DNA of 64,000 nt from contig JANVCC010009942.1 in NCBI GenBank assembly GCA_025345505.1, positions 1,210,987 to 1,274,986 of the forward strand. Reading direction: 5' to 3'. Source of the DNA: Todiramphus chloris collaris (lineage: Eukaryota; Chordata; Aves; Coraciiformes; Alcedinidae). Positions 11,216 through 24,345 of the stretch are shown one piece after another (position 1 is the stretch's first letter; the number at the start of each line of letters is the position of its first letter). Below the pieces are notes generated by a model that was given only the letters and a program-made list of their open reading frames with translations, made no database searches and was not told the origin of the DNA. Both the position numbers and the translations under genes were made by a program.

Positions 11216-14200
11216 CCTCTGTGTTTTTCATAACACTAATCCAGTTATCATGCTAAACAAAAGTATTACATTGGTGGGACATAATTTGTCTTAATCCACA
11301 TTGGCAGTCAGTATTTTCCACTTAATTGTCTGCTAGTTGCATATAAATTGATTGTGTAATAAATCATTAACTACCCTTCTTGGCATGAAAACTAATGCTC
11401 AAATGAGTGATTAAGATTAAAGAATTTCCATTTTTCCATTTCTCACAGACAAAAGACAAAGTATTAAATCATTGATTAAGATTAAAGAGTTTCCATATTT
11501 CCATTTCTCACAGACAAAAGACAAAGTATTAAATCATCTAAAAGTTAGAAAGAGCAGAGCGTATTTCTGCTGCAGTAAACTGAAAAATAAATTAATACGC
11601 AGGGTGAAAGCCAGGCAAGGCTGGTTCAGGATTTGATTGACAAGTAGATCAAATATCTGTTTCAATGTTATGAACAGAACAGCTGGCTGAGGGCTTTGAT
11701 AACTTGAGTCACCTGGTTATATTTTGTGACTGCACATCTGTCAAATCTCTCAAATCTCACTAATGCAGACTTAAACTAAGGTATTTTTTCTTCATGCTGA
11801 AAAAGATTAAAGGGCTGCTACCAAAGATCATCTGAAATTGGTACCTCATCCCTATGCCTCAGCCATCAAGATGACTGCTATACAATTTCTTCAGACAGAT
11901 TTGTCTCCAACTTATTTGCCCTTACTCCTTCTCTCATTCTATCCTACTGTAGGAAAATATAGAAGATATTAATCAAATATTTAGATAATTTCTTAGCTAT
12001 TTTAATTTCAAGGCATTAAGAAGCATTGCTATCAACAGTATAGAACTGTATGATAGTGAGAGGAACTGCTTTTCATTTATGATGGAATTACTTCAAATGA
12101 AACAGCATTTTTTATTCTCACTGGTAGAAATGTCAGATTTCAAGCTGCAGTATTTCTGGTGGTACAAACCCTAGTGCATAAATCTACCATCATTCACTGG
12201 TGTGTTTCCCTAAAATTTTGTGTTGCCCAATCCAGGTTATTTAGGAGGTACCACTACTCAGGTTCACCACATTGCTCTCAGAAGAGAAAGTCTGAAATCA
12301 GTCTCTACATGCACAATAAACTAATGAAAAAAAAAAAATTTACTTAGGTTTTCTTACTTTCCACCCCCCCAGCCATTTCTATTGACTATATAATCTTTAA
12401 TAATTGATGAATTAACTACATTCTAACAGCAACAAGCCATGTACACTTCAATAGTACCTCTCCTGTAGTCATTGTTAGAAATAAAAAGTTTGTTGTTCGT
12501 AAACTGTTCTGTTGCTGTACAAGGAATTATAATTCCTAAAAATACACAGTGTCATCATTTCTTTGCTTGGCAAATTCTGTTTATGTTGTTGACTGCTCTT
12601 TAATTTTTGCTCAAAAGCATCTTCTTTTTTTTCTTTTTAAACAAAATTAATCAACACATAAAATAACATGCTGTGATACAGATTTTTAAGAATAATATTT
12701 CTGCAGCAATCTGACTTGTGGCGAAAGACACCAAAATTGAAGTAAGCCAAAAGTCACTAAAAATTCATCTTATTTAACCACAAAATAAACCAAAAGATAC
12801 TAAAAAAAAGCTCTGATAGTATTTTCATTGTTTGAGTCGCCATTTTAGTGCCTATATTTGCTTAGCAGTGTTGATAGCTGTGACAATTCTTTGAGTGACA
12901 ACTCAGATTTCTACTTTGAGATCCTCATATCTATATTATGTTACAGAATGTTATTGAAACTTATCTCCAAAACAACAGAGAAGGACCTTTCAATATTTAA
13001 AGAAAATTCTCTTTACTCCATTGTACGTAAATACTCCCTGTAGTTCCTTTAATCTTAAAAAAACCCCAAAACCCTTTTGAAAAATACATACATCTAACTT
13101 TGCAAATAATTTTTAAAATATGTTTTATTAGAAGTATATAGAGACACATGAACATACATGAAAGATATCTATTTCATTTTTTTCTATTGTGAAAAATATA
13201 AATACTTTGCCAGTGTCCTCTATCTAAGCCTTCTCTGGAAGAATTTCTACCTATAACAAAGTTAATCCAATGCAAGAGACAAACAAAACATTCGATGCAA
13301 TAATTACAACTGACCTGAAATTCCTATAATTTAACTGGAAAAATATTATTAAAGGATTTTTTTTACATAATTACATAATATTTTCATGCATTTTTTTCCA
13401 AGCCCCTAAGTTTAAAAATTAAAAAATAAACATATTCTCACCCTACAATTTGTCTCAGGGAATTAACTAAAAAGAATATCAGGTAGTAAAACAGACTATG
13501 CTATAAATGTTCTTTTAGTCACAGTTATCTTAAGCATCAACTCATGTGAATGAATGTTTCTGAAGAAGAAATAGACAAAAACCCAGTAGTTTGAGTCTCA
13601 GTGACTTCTATGTAGCAGCAGTCATTCATCCATGGATTTCTATTTTAAAATAAATTAAAATAAGAACATTTTTATTATACAAGATAAGTATCAGATATGT
13701 AATAACATTTTACTCATTCTTGTGGGAAGAATTCAATAAAATGGATGGCTTAATGTTAAAAATAATAATTAAAAAAATTAAAAAAGAAACTGGCTATAAA
13801 ATACATATCATTAAAAAGTGGTTATTGTAAATCTATTCCATTGGTTCATATTGCAGGGAAGTAAGGGTGGGGGTGGGTCAGGACAGTTGATAATACCTGA
13901 CATTCACAGTGGGAAAGAATGTGTGTTTCATAGACACTATAAAGAAGAGAATTGGGCAATAAGCAAATTATTTCAGGCATTTTGCCCATAAAAAGATCAC
14001 ATAGTAGGGAGAGGACAAAAGGCACAAAAATTGCAAGGTAGTCCAGGCCTATATGAGAAATAATCTTGATTTGACTGGTAGTATTGCAAGCTTGAAATTT
14101 CATCCCATTCCAGAAAAGGATCTTAAAGCAGAACAGAAATGTCAAGTGACTCAAGGCTTGCTTTTCAGGTTAAATGAAATGGCATTAAAAACTGAAATGG

Positions 14201-14634
14201 TCCCTGTTTTTCGTATCAGCCTTTGGATGCCTCATGATAGAAAAATCAAAATATAGAATCTCAGAAATTTGACACATTGATTTCTAAATACAAGACGGAA
14301 TTATCAGTTTGAAAATCTCCAAACAGTATGATGTCATGCAATTCTGTAAAGAGTTTTCACTTTAATGAAAAAAACTGGGAAATAGTGAAATATCAGTAAT
14401 TAAAATGTAAAAATGCTTGTTTCAGTTTCGGAGTTTCAGTAACAGCCACAAAAACAAGCATGGCAATATTTCAAAGCATATATATATTTATGTGTATGTA
14501 GAACATTTATGTGCACACATATGAATGATTGTTTTTTTCTCTAAAAAGAGACTTACAGTTACCAAAAAATTTCACAGGCCTAACTCCACAACCTAGATAT
14601 ATCTACCTAGCACTTCCCATGAGTATCTGGTTAT
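11216..14634. other. AT-rich non-coding DNA with one tandem duplication
   Basis: Apart from the duplication at 11408-11537, no gene or dispersed repeat is recognised. A 102-codon minus-strand open stretch (13846-14154) is hydrophobic but has no family motif, and I treat it as chance. Confidence 0.55.
11408..11537. repeat. Two tandem copies of a 65-bp unit
   Basis: A 65-base unit starting 'tgattaagattaaagaatt' occurs at 11408-11472 and again at 11473-11537. The copies abut directly and differ at only two positions that I can see, so the duplication is recent relative to the surrounding decayed repeats. Confidence 0.95.
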
Positions 14635-15104
14635 GAAAGATTGAGGTGCTGGAGAGGGTACAGAGGCAGGCTACCAAGCTAGTAAAGGGTTTGGAGCATG
14701 TCTCTTATGAGGAAAGGCTGAAGGATCTGGGTCTGCTTAGCCTTGAGAAAAGAAGACTGAGGGGAGACCTTATTGATCTCTACAACTGAAGGGAAGTTGT
14801 AGCAAAGCAGGAGTTGGTCTGTTCTCCCTGGTGACAAACTATAGAACAAGAGGAAATGGCCTGAAATTGAGCCAGGGGAGGTTCAGGGGGGATATTAAGA
14901 AGAACTTCTTTAAAGAAAGGATTGTCAGGCATTGGAATAGCCTGCCCAGGGAGGTGGTGGGTCACTGTCCCTGGTAGTCTTTAGGAGCTGGGTAGATGTT
15001 GTGCTTAGGGACATCATTTTATGGTTTTGATAGGGCTAGGAATAAGGATGGACTTGATGATCTTGAAGGTCTCTTCCAGCTGAAACTATTCTGTCATTCT
15101 ATGT
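14635..15104 (+). mobile_element. CR1 LINE, 3' portion (lineage C)
   Basis: This 5'-truncated CR1 begins within the RT C-terminus ('attgaggtgctggagaggg') and runs through the C-terminal block 'ctgaaggatctgggtctgct' to a 3' UTR ending 'gatgatcttgaaggtctctt' and a tail 'attctgtcattctatg'. Its 3' UTR wording (ggagttggtctgttctccc, tgttgtgcttagggaca) matches the copy at 34748 and differs from the other lineages. All frames are broken. Confidence 0.93.
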
Positions 15105-18100
15105 AACACAAATAGTGTGCTCTTTAAGAGAAACTCTTAATTTCTCATACACCTATCAAAAAAAAAATAGATTAATGCTACCCAATGGCAAACAATTCTG
15201 ATAAAATTCCTTCCATCCACACTTCTGCCAGACAATTAAACCTGTGTTTTCTTCCATTAGCCACAAAAAGTCTTGTTGCACATCTACAGTCACCAAGAAT
15301 AATTTCGTGTGTTAAGAGACAGAAGTTTTCTTAGTGACCCAGTCATCTTAAATATTGTATAGTCTAATTCAGCTTCTGGCTCAGAACTTTCAATAATTTC
15401 TTTCATTTCCATTATGTGAATACTCCCATTAACATGAGTTCTTTAAAATATTTTACTTATGAGTTTTACTTTCTCAACAGCTCCAAAATAATTAGAAATT
15501 TTTTACCCAATATGTTTTGCTAGTTCTGTCTTAAACTAGTGTACTGAAAAATATGACACATTAACATTTTGTGTATATTTGAAATTAACTTGTGCGTAGC
15601 ACCTCTTCTCCTTGAAAAAGACAGAAAGGAGTTACAGCACTATACAATCTTACTCTGTTGCTTGCAGGAGTTTTCTAAAGAAGGTGAAATGACAGGTATA
15701 GAGCTATGGAATTGCTTGGCATGTAGAAAAGCTTAAATTCATAATACTATTTTTAATTACTCATTTTTAAATTATTTGGGTTTGAGGTTGCATGAAAGGA
15801 AGTAGAATGCCCAGTCGTACAATACATCAACATCTTTTATGAAAACCCTGAGACTTATGCATTACATCAATGGTAAAAGAGGTTCAAATCGTAACTAGAA
15901 TATTTATTAAACAAGAGAGAGTCTTCTGTCTGAAAGGCAGTAGTACATTGGCGTCAGATTAGTGTGATGACTTAGAAAGGCCTTGGAGATGGAGACCAAC
16001 AGACATGTCACATCATATTCCACAGATGGTAGCATTAGCCTCCATGTTCTTCAAAGGCAGCAAAGGCTGGAATCCATTCCCCACTGTTTAAGACAGTATA
16101 AAACAGAAATTTTGTTGGCTTACACACACAAATGAATCACTGGTGGTAAAATCAATTCATGAATTTGTACAACAGAGTTTTAATTTCACTGGTGGGCTTT
16201 TTTTTCTTCCCAAGTAACCGGCCTTGATGGTTATATTGATGTGCACTCATCAAAGACTGGAGTCTACATGGTAGTAAATCATTTACAGAACAGAGTAATA
16301 TATCCTTCTAATAACAAAAAACAAAATTCAGTCTTTAATGATACTAGATACTCATAATAATTGTGATAATAGATACTATCATAGGACAGGGAAGGATCTG
16401 GGGAAAAGTTATGTATTACACTTATTTTTCAAACTGTGAACAATTAGTAACATATTCAAGAGGAAAGTGGATTTTGTAGAATAGTCATGGAACCATCTAA
16501 GCATCTTAAATTGAATCAATAAAGCAGTTCCCTAATGTGAAAATTAGGAAGATTTCTTGAAATAGTACTCAAAAATTTCTTACTAGTGTTAATACTTTTT
16601 TAACAGATTATTATTTTTAAATAATGTTATCAGAAATACTATGGAAAGGCATCTCTTTTTTTGAAACAAATTTTCATATTAGATTTTTTATTCTGCAAAA
16701 TAGAGTTTGGCTTTTGCTATTTAAAATCTACATATATCCTAGTAATTTCAATAAAAAGTATTATGCACCATATAAACAGATGAAGAACTTTGTAAGTATT
16801 TTAAGTATTGATTTACCCTGAAACTACTTTTGGGAAGGCAGCTAGAATAAAATATTTTTCTTAAGGTAACTTTCTTTTAGAATCTCCCTAGTTTACCTTT
16901 TACTCAAAAAAGCGTCCGCTAGAACACTAACCAGAGTATCAGCAGTGCTCTGATCCCATATGAAAATTTATATCTGGTTTTTACACTAGAACAAAATCAA
17001 AGGAGATTTTTTTGTTTTGTTTTGGGTTTTTTAATTATTTTTTTTTTTATATATATACAAGAAGTTTCCGTAAGTCTTTCAATGCCATTCACAAAGAAGG
17101 TTTGTCTTCATGGAACAGTTTGATAAAACTCAAAAGAAAGAAATCCTGTCACACTAAACAATATGCAAAAGGCTATTTCAGCTGTTTTGATAAAACATGA
17201 AACAAATACATCTCAGAAAAAAAGACAGAACATATTCTATGTTATGCATAATATCTGACAAATAGGATTAAGAAATAAATTGTGACTAATCAAATTCCTA
17301 ATATATTTTTTGCTTTTAAATGTAGAGACAATTGCCCTGGTTTACTTGTATTAACAAATTAAGTAACTTTTCTTCCCTGAAAGTGTCTAGTTATTTGTAG
17401 CTGCACATACATACAGCATTGTCCTGTCCAAACTGTAAGTATGCTGTTCTTATCTATGTGTAAAACAACTACAACTTTGTGTTGCTGTTACTTTCTATTG
17501 TATTTTTTCCTTTTTTCACCACACTTCACCTCCATGATTCAATACTGAATACAAACACAGTGAGCTGCTTTTTTATAGCATATCTTTCCTCCCTCTTTAC
17601 ATACAAGCACAGGTTTAAAGACAGCAAGCTGTAGACAATGCAATTTGCTGAAGAATTATAAAGTCTCATACCGTCTCCTTTGCTGTTTAATATCAATTGG
17701 CTTGTTAATATCATAAGGTGATCCGTGCATGTAAGCACTTCGGAATCTAGACTCTTCCTCTAGAGGCAAGTGCTCACAGCTTGGTGGTAAACTCATGTTA
17801 TCCCAACAGAAGCAGCATAAAACTAACAGCCAAGAAGATGCATTCCTGGGAAAACTGGTAAAATAAATGCTACATAGTCATTGAAGTGGTCTGCTCTACA
17901 TAGCCAAACTCTCCTATGCCTGGAAAGCAAATGCTTCTTATCTCAGATGCAGCTGCCACCCTCATGGATGCAGGAAGTTGGCTGCTTATTACCACCCAGT
18001 GATACTCCAACCAATTACTGATTAAGCAGATAAAGCAGCAAGTCACTCGGGAGCTGTCTCCCCCACCTCTGGGCACTAATCTTTTATCTAATCCTTTTTT

Positions 18101-19354
18101 GGTGAGACAGATGGTAAGCACAGCTTAATAAATTAAGACTAATGTCTAAAAAAGCCACAGACAAAATTTACTTTGAAGCAGCAGATGGTCCAGGAGAGAT
18201 ACCTCTGCATATATCAAAAGATCACTGTGGGAGGAGGATCATCTATCCACCAGTAATTTGAAAAGGTCAAGTCACTTTTCAGATTCATGCTCTGAACTTA
18301 GACTGATCAGAGGTGTTCTACATATGATTCAGGATTTTATCTATGTGACGACAAAAAGATGATCATATAATTTATGACATATTTTATTAAATTTTATGTT
18401 TCTTATTGCATAGCAGTGAAGTCTCCATTATTATAAATTAACAAAACTTGTATAACCTCATGTAAGAACTTACTTTGTCTTTGATCAACAGGAATATATT
18501 TAATTGTTTTCCCATATTATAAAAGACACTGGGGGGGTTTTGTACATTCAACTACTCAAAATTATCTATGGGATTGCTTATATTTATGAAAGTGCATCTA
18601 CTTGGTCTCCATTATCTCTGTCTCTATGCAATGCCCTTTGAGCCCCCAACTACAAAAAACCAAAAGAGTAGTACTTCAGTGCCACTTTCACACACAACCA
18701 ATTATGAAGTAGATTTTACTCTCCAACATGAGAATTTGAGGGATTCAAATGTGATGTACGTTCAGTACAGAAAAAGCTATATCACGGAGAACTGGAAAAC
18801 TTGGGGGATTCTCTGTATATAATATATAAACATTATATGCACTTAAATTTATCTGTCCAGTATTACTCCTCTTGAATTGCTAGAATTAAAGCAAAGAAAG
18901 CTGCAAATGTGGAACCTCAACAAGAAACAAGACAAAAAGAAAGATATGACTCCATATGAAAACAAAGGATGGGGGTGTGTTCCCAGAAAGGGAATACGCT
19001 CTGCCAGGCTCCAGCAAAAGTGGTAACATTTACCTTTCCCAGGGTGCAGAGCACTAGAAAAGGAAAAATAAATGAGTGACAAGAACTTGCCCATGATGTC
19101 TCATTAAAACCAGACAACTAGGGACATCCAGTAGAATGGGATGCAGGCCACCTCCTCTTGGTGGCCTTCTAAAATGAGCTTGAAAGACAGGTACTTGTAT
19201 GATGTGCCAAAAAATGTTCAGATGCTAAACTCTGGGCACATATGTTTATTTACCTTTTGCACTACATGCCTTATATTTTTGAAGACACATATCTCTTTCT
19301 TTGAAAAGATTGATCTGTGAATGAATTGACCTAATGCTCAGAACAGAAGTAACT
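15105..19354. other. AT-rich non-coding DNA, nothing recognised
   Basis: About 4.2 kb without recognised genes or dispersed repeats. There is a T-rich tract at 17010-17055 and a somewhat GC-richer segment at 17870-18120 with no recognisable product on either strand. Confidence 0.55.
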
Positions 19355-20119
19355 AAAGCGACTGACTTTGACACTGTCCCACATGACATTCTGGTGTTCA
19401 AGCTCGTGAAATATGGATTTGACGAATGGACGGTTCAGTGGATAAAGAACTGGCTTGAGGGCTGCTCCCAAAGAGTGGTTGTCAATGGGTCAGTATCCAA
19501 GTGGAGACCAGTGACAAGCGAAGTCCCTCAAGGATCAGTACTGGGACCAGTCTTGTTTAACATCTTTGTCAGCGACATGGACAGTGGAATTGAGTGCACC
19601 CTCAGCTAGTTTGCCAACAACACCAAGCTGTGTGGGGCATCTCACATGCTGGCGGGAAGTGATGCCATCCAGAGGGACCTTGACAGGCTGGAGAGGTGGG
19701 CCCATGCCAACCTCATGAAGTTAACAAGGCCAAATGCAAGGTCCTCCATCTGGGCTGGAGCAATCCCAAGAACCAATATAGGCTGGGCAGTGACTGGCTT
19801 GAGAGCAGCCCTGAAGAAAAGGACTTGGGGGTACTGGTGGATGAGAAGCTCAACATGAGCCATCAGTGTGCTCTTGCAGCCCAGAGGGTCAATCGTGTCT
19901 TGGGCTACATCAAGAGAAGTGTGGCCAGCAGGTCAAGGGAGGTGATTCTCCCCCTCTACTCCACTCTCGTGAGACCTCACCTGGAGTACTGTGTCCAGTT
20001 CTGGAGCCCATATTACAAGAAGGATATGGATGTGCTGGAACGTGTCCAGAGAAGGACCACAAGGATGATCAGAGGGCTGTAGCACCTCTTCCATGAGAAC
20101 AGATTCTATGATTCTATGA
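19355..20119 (+). mobile_element. CR1 LINE with RT fragment and deleted 3' UTR
   Basis: Reverse-transcriptase remnant of a CR1 of lineage A. The translation starts inside the first RT motif block (FDTVPHDIL), continues through [12 protein letters not shown] and [13 protein letters not shown], and then meets a stop (19606-19608) just before the catalytic block. That block reads FANN in place of the usual FADD, so both catalytic positions are lost. A second reading frame (19696-20082) carries the [13 protein letters not shown]-type and [13 protein letters not shown] blocks. At about 20097 the sequence jumps from the RT C-terminus straight into the 3' tail 'attctatgattctatgac', so the last few hundred bases of the normal element are missing. 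The element is dead. Confidence 0.95.
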
Positions 20120-22009
20120 CTTTGTACTGAACTGGTGCTCTGAGCTGCAACTGCAATGTGGCTGCTCCATGTATCACTGCCCCCAGTGCCTTGCTGGAAA
20201 CAGGTCCTGTACCTTTGCCAGATGTTAAAGTCCTCATAAGACTTTGTATGTGACAAAAAAGACGTGAAAATGGTGGACAGTCATCTGTGCTGTACCCTTT
20301 CTTTGCACCTAATACAAACTGCCAGTGTAAGAGACAAGCCTTTCCTAGACTGTTCTTAATTGTGTTGGTACTTTGTCTGTATAACTGAAGTATAATTTTG
20401 CATGCACAGCTCCATTTGCAACAGTGGACAAAGCGACTACCATTTTGGCATACATCCTAAGACAAAATCAGAGGTTCTACAGATCAAATTCCAGTAATCA
20501 AGTTGCAATCCCCCCGAATTGTTCTGAGAGCATTATTTAGGAGCATAAAGTAGCTGAGAAATAGAAGCAATTAAAAAATCAAGAGTTTTTATTAAATACT
20601 GTCTCCAACCACAGATAGTGTCACTGTATATAATGTTACTCATTACAAACATTAATGACATACTGCTGTAGTTACACAGCAGAACAATTCTGTTTATTCA
20701 TTTCTCCAAATTAACATCTTCCCTGAACATCAGCTTCTACTACTATATTTAGAATAGCAAGGTAGAAATGCCAACACTGTTTATTGACTAGGAAAATAAA
20801 GGCATTTTAGAAATGTTAGGTGCTTTTAATATACATTACCTCTGTAGCATACTGACTCTCAACTTGTCTATTTAGATTTAAATTAGTATATTCTGAACAG
20901 GTTAATAATCAACTAATTTCTGAATATCTTTCTTAGGTATATACTTCTGTTCTTTTTACATTATCACTTTCCATGGATTTATTTCTTATTTTGCCTAAAC
21001 CAAACATGTATCATGTATTCACACACTATTCATCAGGGCTAAATTAAAATTTACAGTGTACAGGTGAAAGACTATGCATCCTATTACAGGTTTCCACAGA
21101 CAACTAGTTCTCCAGACAAGTATCTTCCATTAGAAATTGTCACTTTACAAAGGTTATAATTTATGGTTAATTTTCAACTTTTATTAGTTGTTTTATTGGT
21201 AACTCCATGAATACCCCAAAGAATTATGCTATCCTCTTTAACACTGCTATTATGAATCTTTCTGATTCCCACAGAAACTCTGCAAAGAGTAGACATCTCT
21301 CCTTGGTATAAATTGACCTCCATTTTCTATGACATTTGAAATGTATAGTATTGGTCTAGTAGAATTCATTATCTCTTCCCAGGATGTCTTAAAATCTTCC
21401 TTTAAAAACAAACCTAACCCCAAAATATTGCCCATATGCCTCTCATGCTCCACACAAATCACCCATGAGAGAAAGAGAAGGACATGTCTCCAGCTTAGTC
21501 AGATGAAAAAAAATGGTAGAGAGATACCGTTTCCTGAAGGCAAAGAAGTCTTAAATTCTACACTCTCTAGGAAAAAGGGGGAACTTTTGCTTTAAAAAAA
21601 GTATAATGTAGCATAATTATGGTATATAGCTTCATACTGGTCCTACCAAGATGAGTTCTTGCTCTGGAATTTTCACAGTACTTTGCTTACAACACTGTTT
21701 AATTTGATCTACAATCCTAACGACTTATGGGGTTTTTTAGGAATCATACCTTAAATATTTTATCCTTATGTTTCAATGAGAATAACTTCTAAGCTCCTGA
21801 GTGTCTCACAGTGGTCTTGAAGTTACGGCAGCCTCTCAGGAGTTGAGTGCCAGCCTCACTTTTGCTCTTGGTAATACACTTCTACTGCTTTTGTTGTGTT
21901 GGCTAGGGTGATCATCTGAGCACTTGCTGAAGTAATTGAACTTGATAACTGAAAGACCAAGAACAACAGTAATTAATGTTTTGCTAGGCTAAGCATGTGA
22001 AATTCTAGA
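20120..22009. other. AT-rich non-coding DNA, nothing recognised
   Basis: No recognisable gene or repeat. Open stretches at 21250-21595 on both strands overlap each other and have no motif. Confidence 0.55.
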
Positions 22010-23004
22010 ATGAGACAAATTACTCTGCAGAGTATGCAAGAATGCAACACAGAAGGCCAAAGCTCTCTTAGAATTAAATCTGGCAAATAATGTAAAAGAC
22101 AACAAGAAGAGCTTCTCCAAGTACATCAGAAGCAGAAGAAAGACTAGGGAAAATGTGGGCCCACAGAGCACTGGATGTTGTCTACCTTGACTTCATCAAG
22201 GCTTTTGACACTGTCTCCCATAGCATTCTCTTAGGTAAGCTTAGGAAGTGTGTATTAGACAAGTGGGCCATGAGATGGATTGACAACTGTCTGAATGGTA
22301 TTGCTCAGAAGGTCATGATCAATGCCACAAAGTCTAGTTGGAGGCCTGTAGCTAGTAGTGTTCCACATGGGTCAGTGCTGGGTCCAATATTGTTCAACAT
22401 CTTCATCAACAACATGGATGAAGGGATAGAGTGTACCCTCAGCTGATGATACAAAACTGGGAGGAGTGGCTTGCACACCAGAAGCCTGGAGAAGGATGGA
22501 GACTTTCATGTTCAACAAGGTAGAGTGTATAGTCCTGCACCTGGGGAAGAACACCCTCCTGCACCAGTACAGGTTAGGGGTTGATATGCTGGAAAGCAGT
22601 TCCATGGAGAAGGACGCTGGAGTCCTGGTGGACAGTAAATTAACCATGAGCCAGCAGTATGCCCTGTTAGCCAAAAAGGCAAATGATATCTTGGGGGTGC
22701 ACAAAGAAAAGTCTGACCAGGAGATGGACAGAAGTTCTCCTCCTCCTCCTCTAGTCTGCACTGGTAAGGGCACATCTAGAGTACTGTATGCAGTTCTGGG
22801 CTCCTCAGTTCAAGATAGAGTAGGAACTACTGGAGAGTCCAACAGAGGGCTACAAGGATGATTAAGGGACTGGAGCATCTCTCTTACAAAGAAAAAGAAC
22901 CTGGGAAAACTCTGTCTGTTTAGCCTGGAGAAGAGAAGGCTTAGAGGGGTACTTATTAAGTCTTACAAATATCTGAAGGGTGACTGTGAAGAGGATGGAC
23001 ACAG
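22010..23004 (+). mobile_element. CR1 LINE (lineage B), left part of split element
   Basis: This is the host element of a nested insertion. The left end preserves RT sequence upstream of the catalytic core ('gaagagcttctccaagtaca' near 22105), then a deletion near 22160 jumps to the first RT motif: [19 protein letters not shown] at 22165-22230, with the catalytic Asp of YLDF present. The PQGSVLGP loop reads PHGSVLGP. A short deletion after 'accctcagc' (22436-22444) removes the Phe-Ala of the FADD motif and shifts the frame. The copy continues through MSQQYAL and the C-terminal RT blocks to about 23004, where another CR1 interrupts it. It resumes at 23531. Confidence 0.95.
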
Positions 23005-23530
23005 TATTGTGTGGTCATTGGGTCAAGGGAGGTGATTCTGCCCATCTACTCTGCTCTTCTGACATCCCACCTGGATGTCACACCTGGGCCACAAAGATGA
23101 TCAGAAGGTTGCAGCACTTCTCCTATGAAGACAGACTGAGGGAGTTGGGTCTGTTCAGCCTGGAGGAGGCTCTGGGGAGATCTCACCAGTACGTGAAGGA
23201 GGCCTACAGGAAAGCTGGAGAGGGACTTTTTATAAGGGCATGTGGTGATTTAACAAGAAGCAATGGTTTTAAACTAGAGCAGAGTACATTTAGATTAAAC
23301 ATTAGGAAGAAGTTCTTTTTTTCTGAGGTTGGTAGAACACTGGAACAGGTTGCCCAGAGAAGTTGTGGATTTCTCATCCCTGAAAGTGTTTAAGAGAAGG
23401 CTGGATGAGGTTTTGAGCAACCTGGTCTAGTGGAAGGTGTCACTGCCCATGACAGGAGGATTGGAACTAGATGATCTTTAAGGTCACTTCCAACTCAAGC
23501 CATTCTATGATTCTATGATGATTCTATGAT
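23005..23530 (+). mobile_element. CR1 LINE (lineage A) nested inside another CR1
   Basis: This 5'-truncated CR1 begins at about 'tattgtgtggtcattgggtc' and carries the same 'gattctgcccatctactctg' text as the copy at window position 220. It ends with 'ccaactcaagccattctatg' plus extra tail units. A deletion near 23080-23092 removes about 70 bases present in the copy at 1-600. The flanks on either side read through into one another as a lineage B CR1, which shows that this copy inserted into it. The small open frame over 22980-23393 contains the C-terminal RT block ATKMIRRLQHFSYEDRLREL, then a 3' UTR-derived tail. It is not a functional gene. Confidence 0.93.
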
Positions 23531-23813
23531 TCTTTTCAGGGGTGCCCAGTGATAGAAGGGGCAAAGGGCACAAACTGCAACACAGCAAGTTCCACCTAAA
23601 CATAAGGACAAACTTCTTCACTTTGTGGATGACAGATCACTGGAACAGGCTGCCCAGAGAGGTTGTGGTGTCTCCTTCTCTGGAGACTTTCAAAACCCGC
23701 CTGGATGCATTCCTGTGCAATCTGCCCTATGTGATCCTGCTTTTGCAGGGGGCTTGGACTAGATGATCTCCAGAGGTGCCTTACAGTCTCTACCATTCTG
23801 TGATTCTGTGAAT
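23531..23813 (+). mobile_element. CR1 LINE (lineage B), right part of split element
   Basis: Continuation of the element interrupted at 23004. 'tcttttcaggggtgcccagt' is the text that normally follows the left part. It runs through 'cacaaactgcaacacagcaa', 'ttctctggagactttcaaaa' and 'gatgatctccagaggtgcct' to the lineage B tail 'cattctgtgattctgtgaa'. Confidence 0.95.
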
Positions 23814-24029
23814 GGAGTGGGCATTGGACTTTTCCATAGACACTAGGAAACTGGTGAGAATCAAATGGAGGACTATTTAATTGAGACAGATGATGAGGAA
23901 TGTTGAGGGAACTGTGTCTGGACAGCACAGAATGTTGTCTGATGACAGTCATGAATGTTGTCATCGAATGCTGCAGGGAAGAGAGATATCATTATTGTAT
24001 GGAAGTACCTATAGGGAGGACGTAGAGTG

Positions 24030-24345
24030 GTAGAGCCAGCTCATTCTCAGGGATTCATGGAGACAGCAGAAGAAACAATAGTTGCAGTTTACACAAAGTA
24101 GTATTTTGAATGGATATAAGGAAAAAAAAAAAATCTTCATAATGGTGATGGTTAAGAACAAAAAACAGCTGTCTAAAACTGTTGTGGAATCTCCACTCTT
24201 GAAAATGCTCAGAATTTCACTGGTGAAGGGCCTGGGAAACTTGATCAAACTTTGATGTTAGCCCTTCTTTCAGCAGAGGACTGGATGAGACAGCTTCCAG
24301 AGAACTCTTCCAAGCTAAGTTATTTTATTATTCAGTTATTTTAAC
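24030..24345 (+). mobile_element. Old CR1 3' end
   Basis: Strongly diverged but ordered matches to a CR1 3' region: 'ggatataaggaaaaaaa' near 24112, 'gttgtggaatctccactctt' at 24181, 'gaagggcctgggaaacttga' near 24226, and a degraded tail 'gttattttattattcagtta'. It lies 200 bases beyond the split CR1 and is much older by eye. Confidence 0.75.

Noticed and set aside
13846-14154. 102-codon minus-strand hydrophobic open stretch
   Set aside because: Overlapped by another open frame on the opposite strand. The hydrophobic residues follow from T-rich codons. No family motif.
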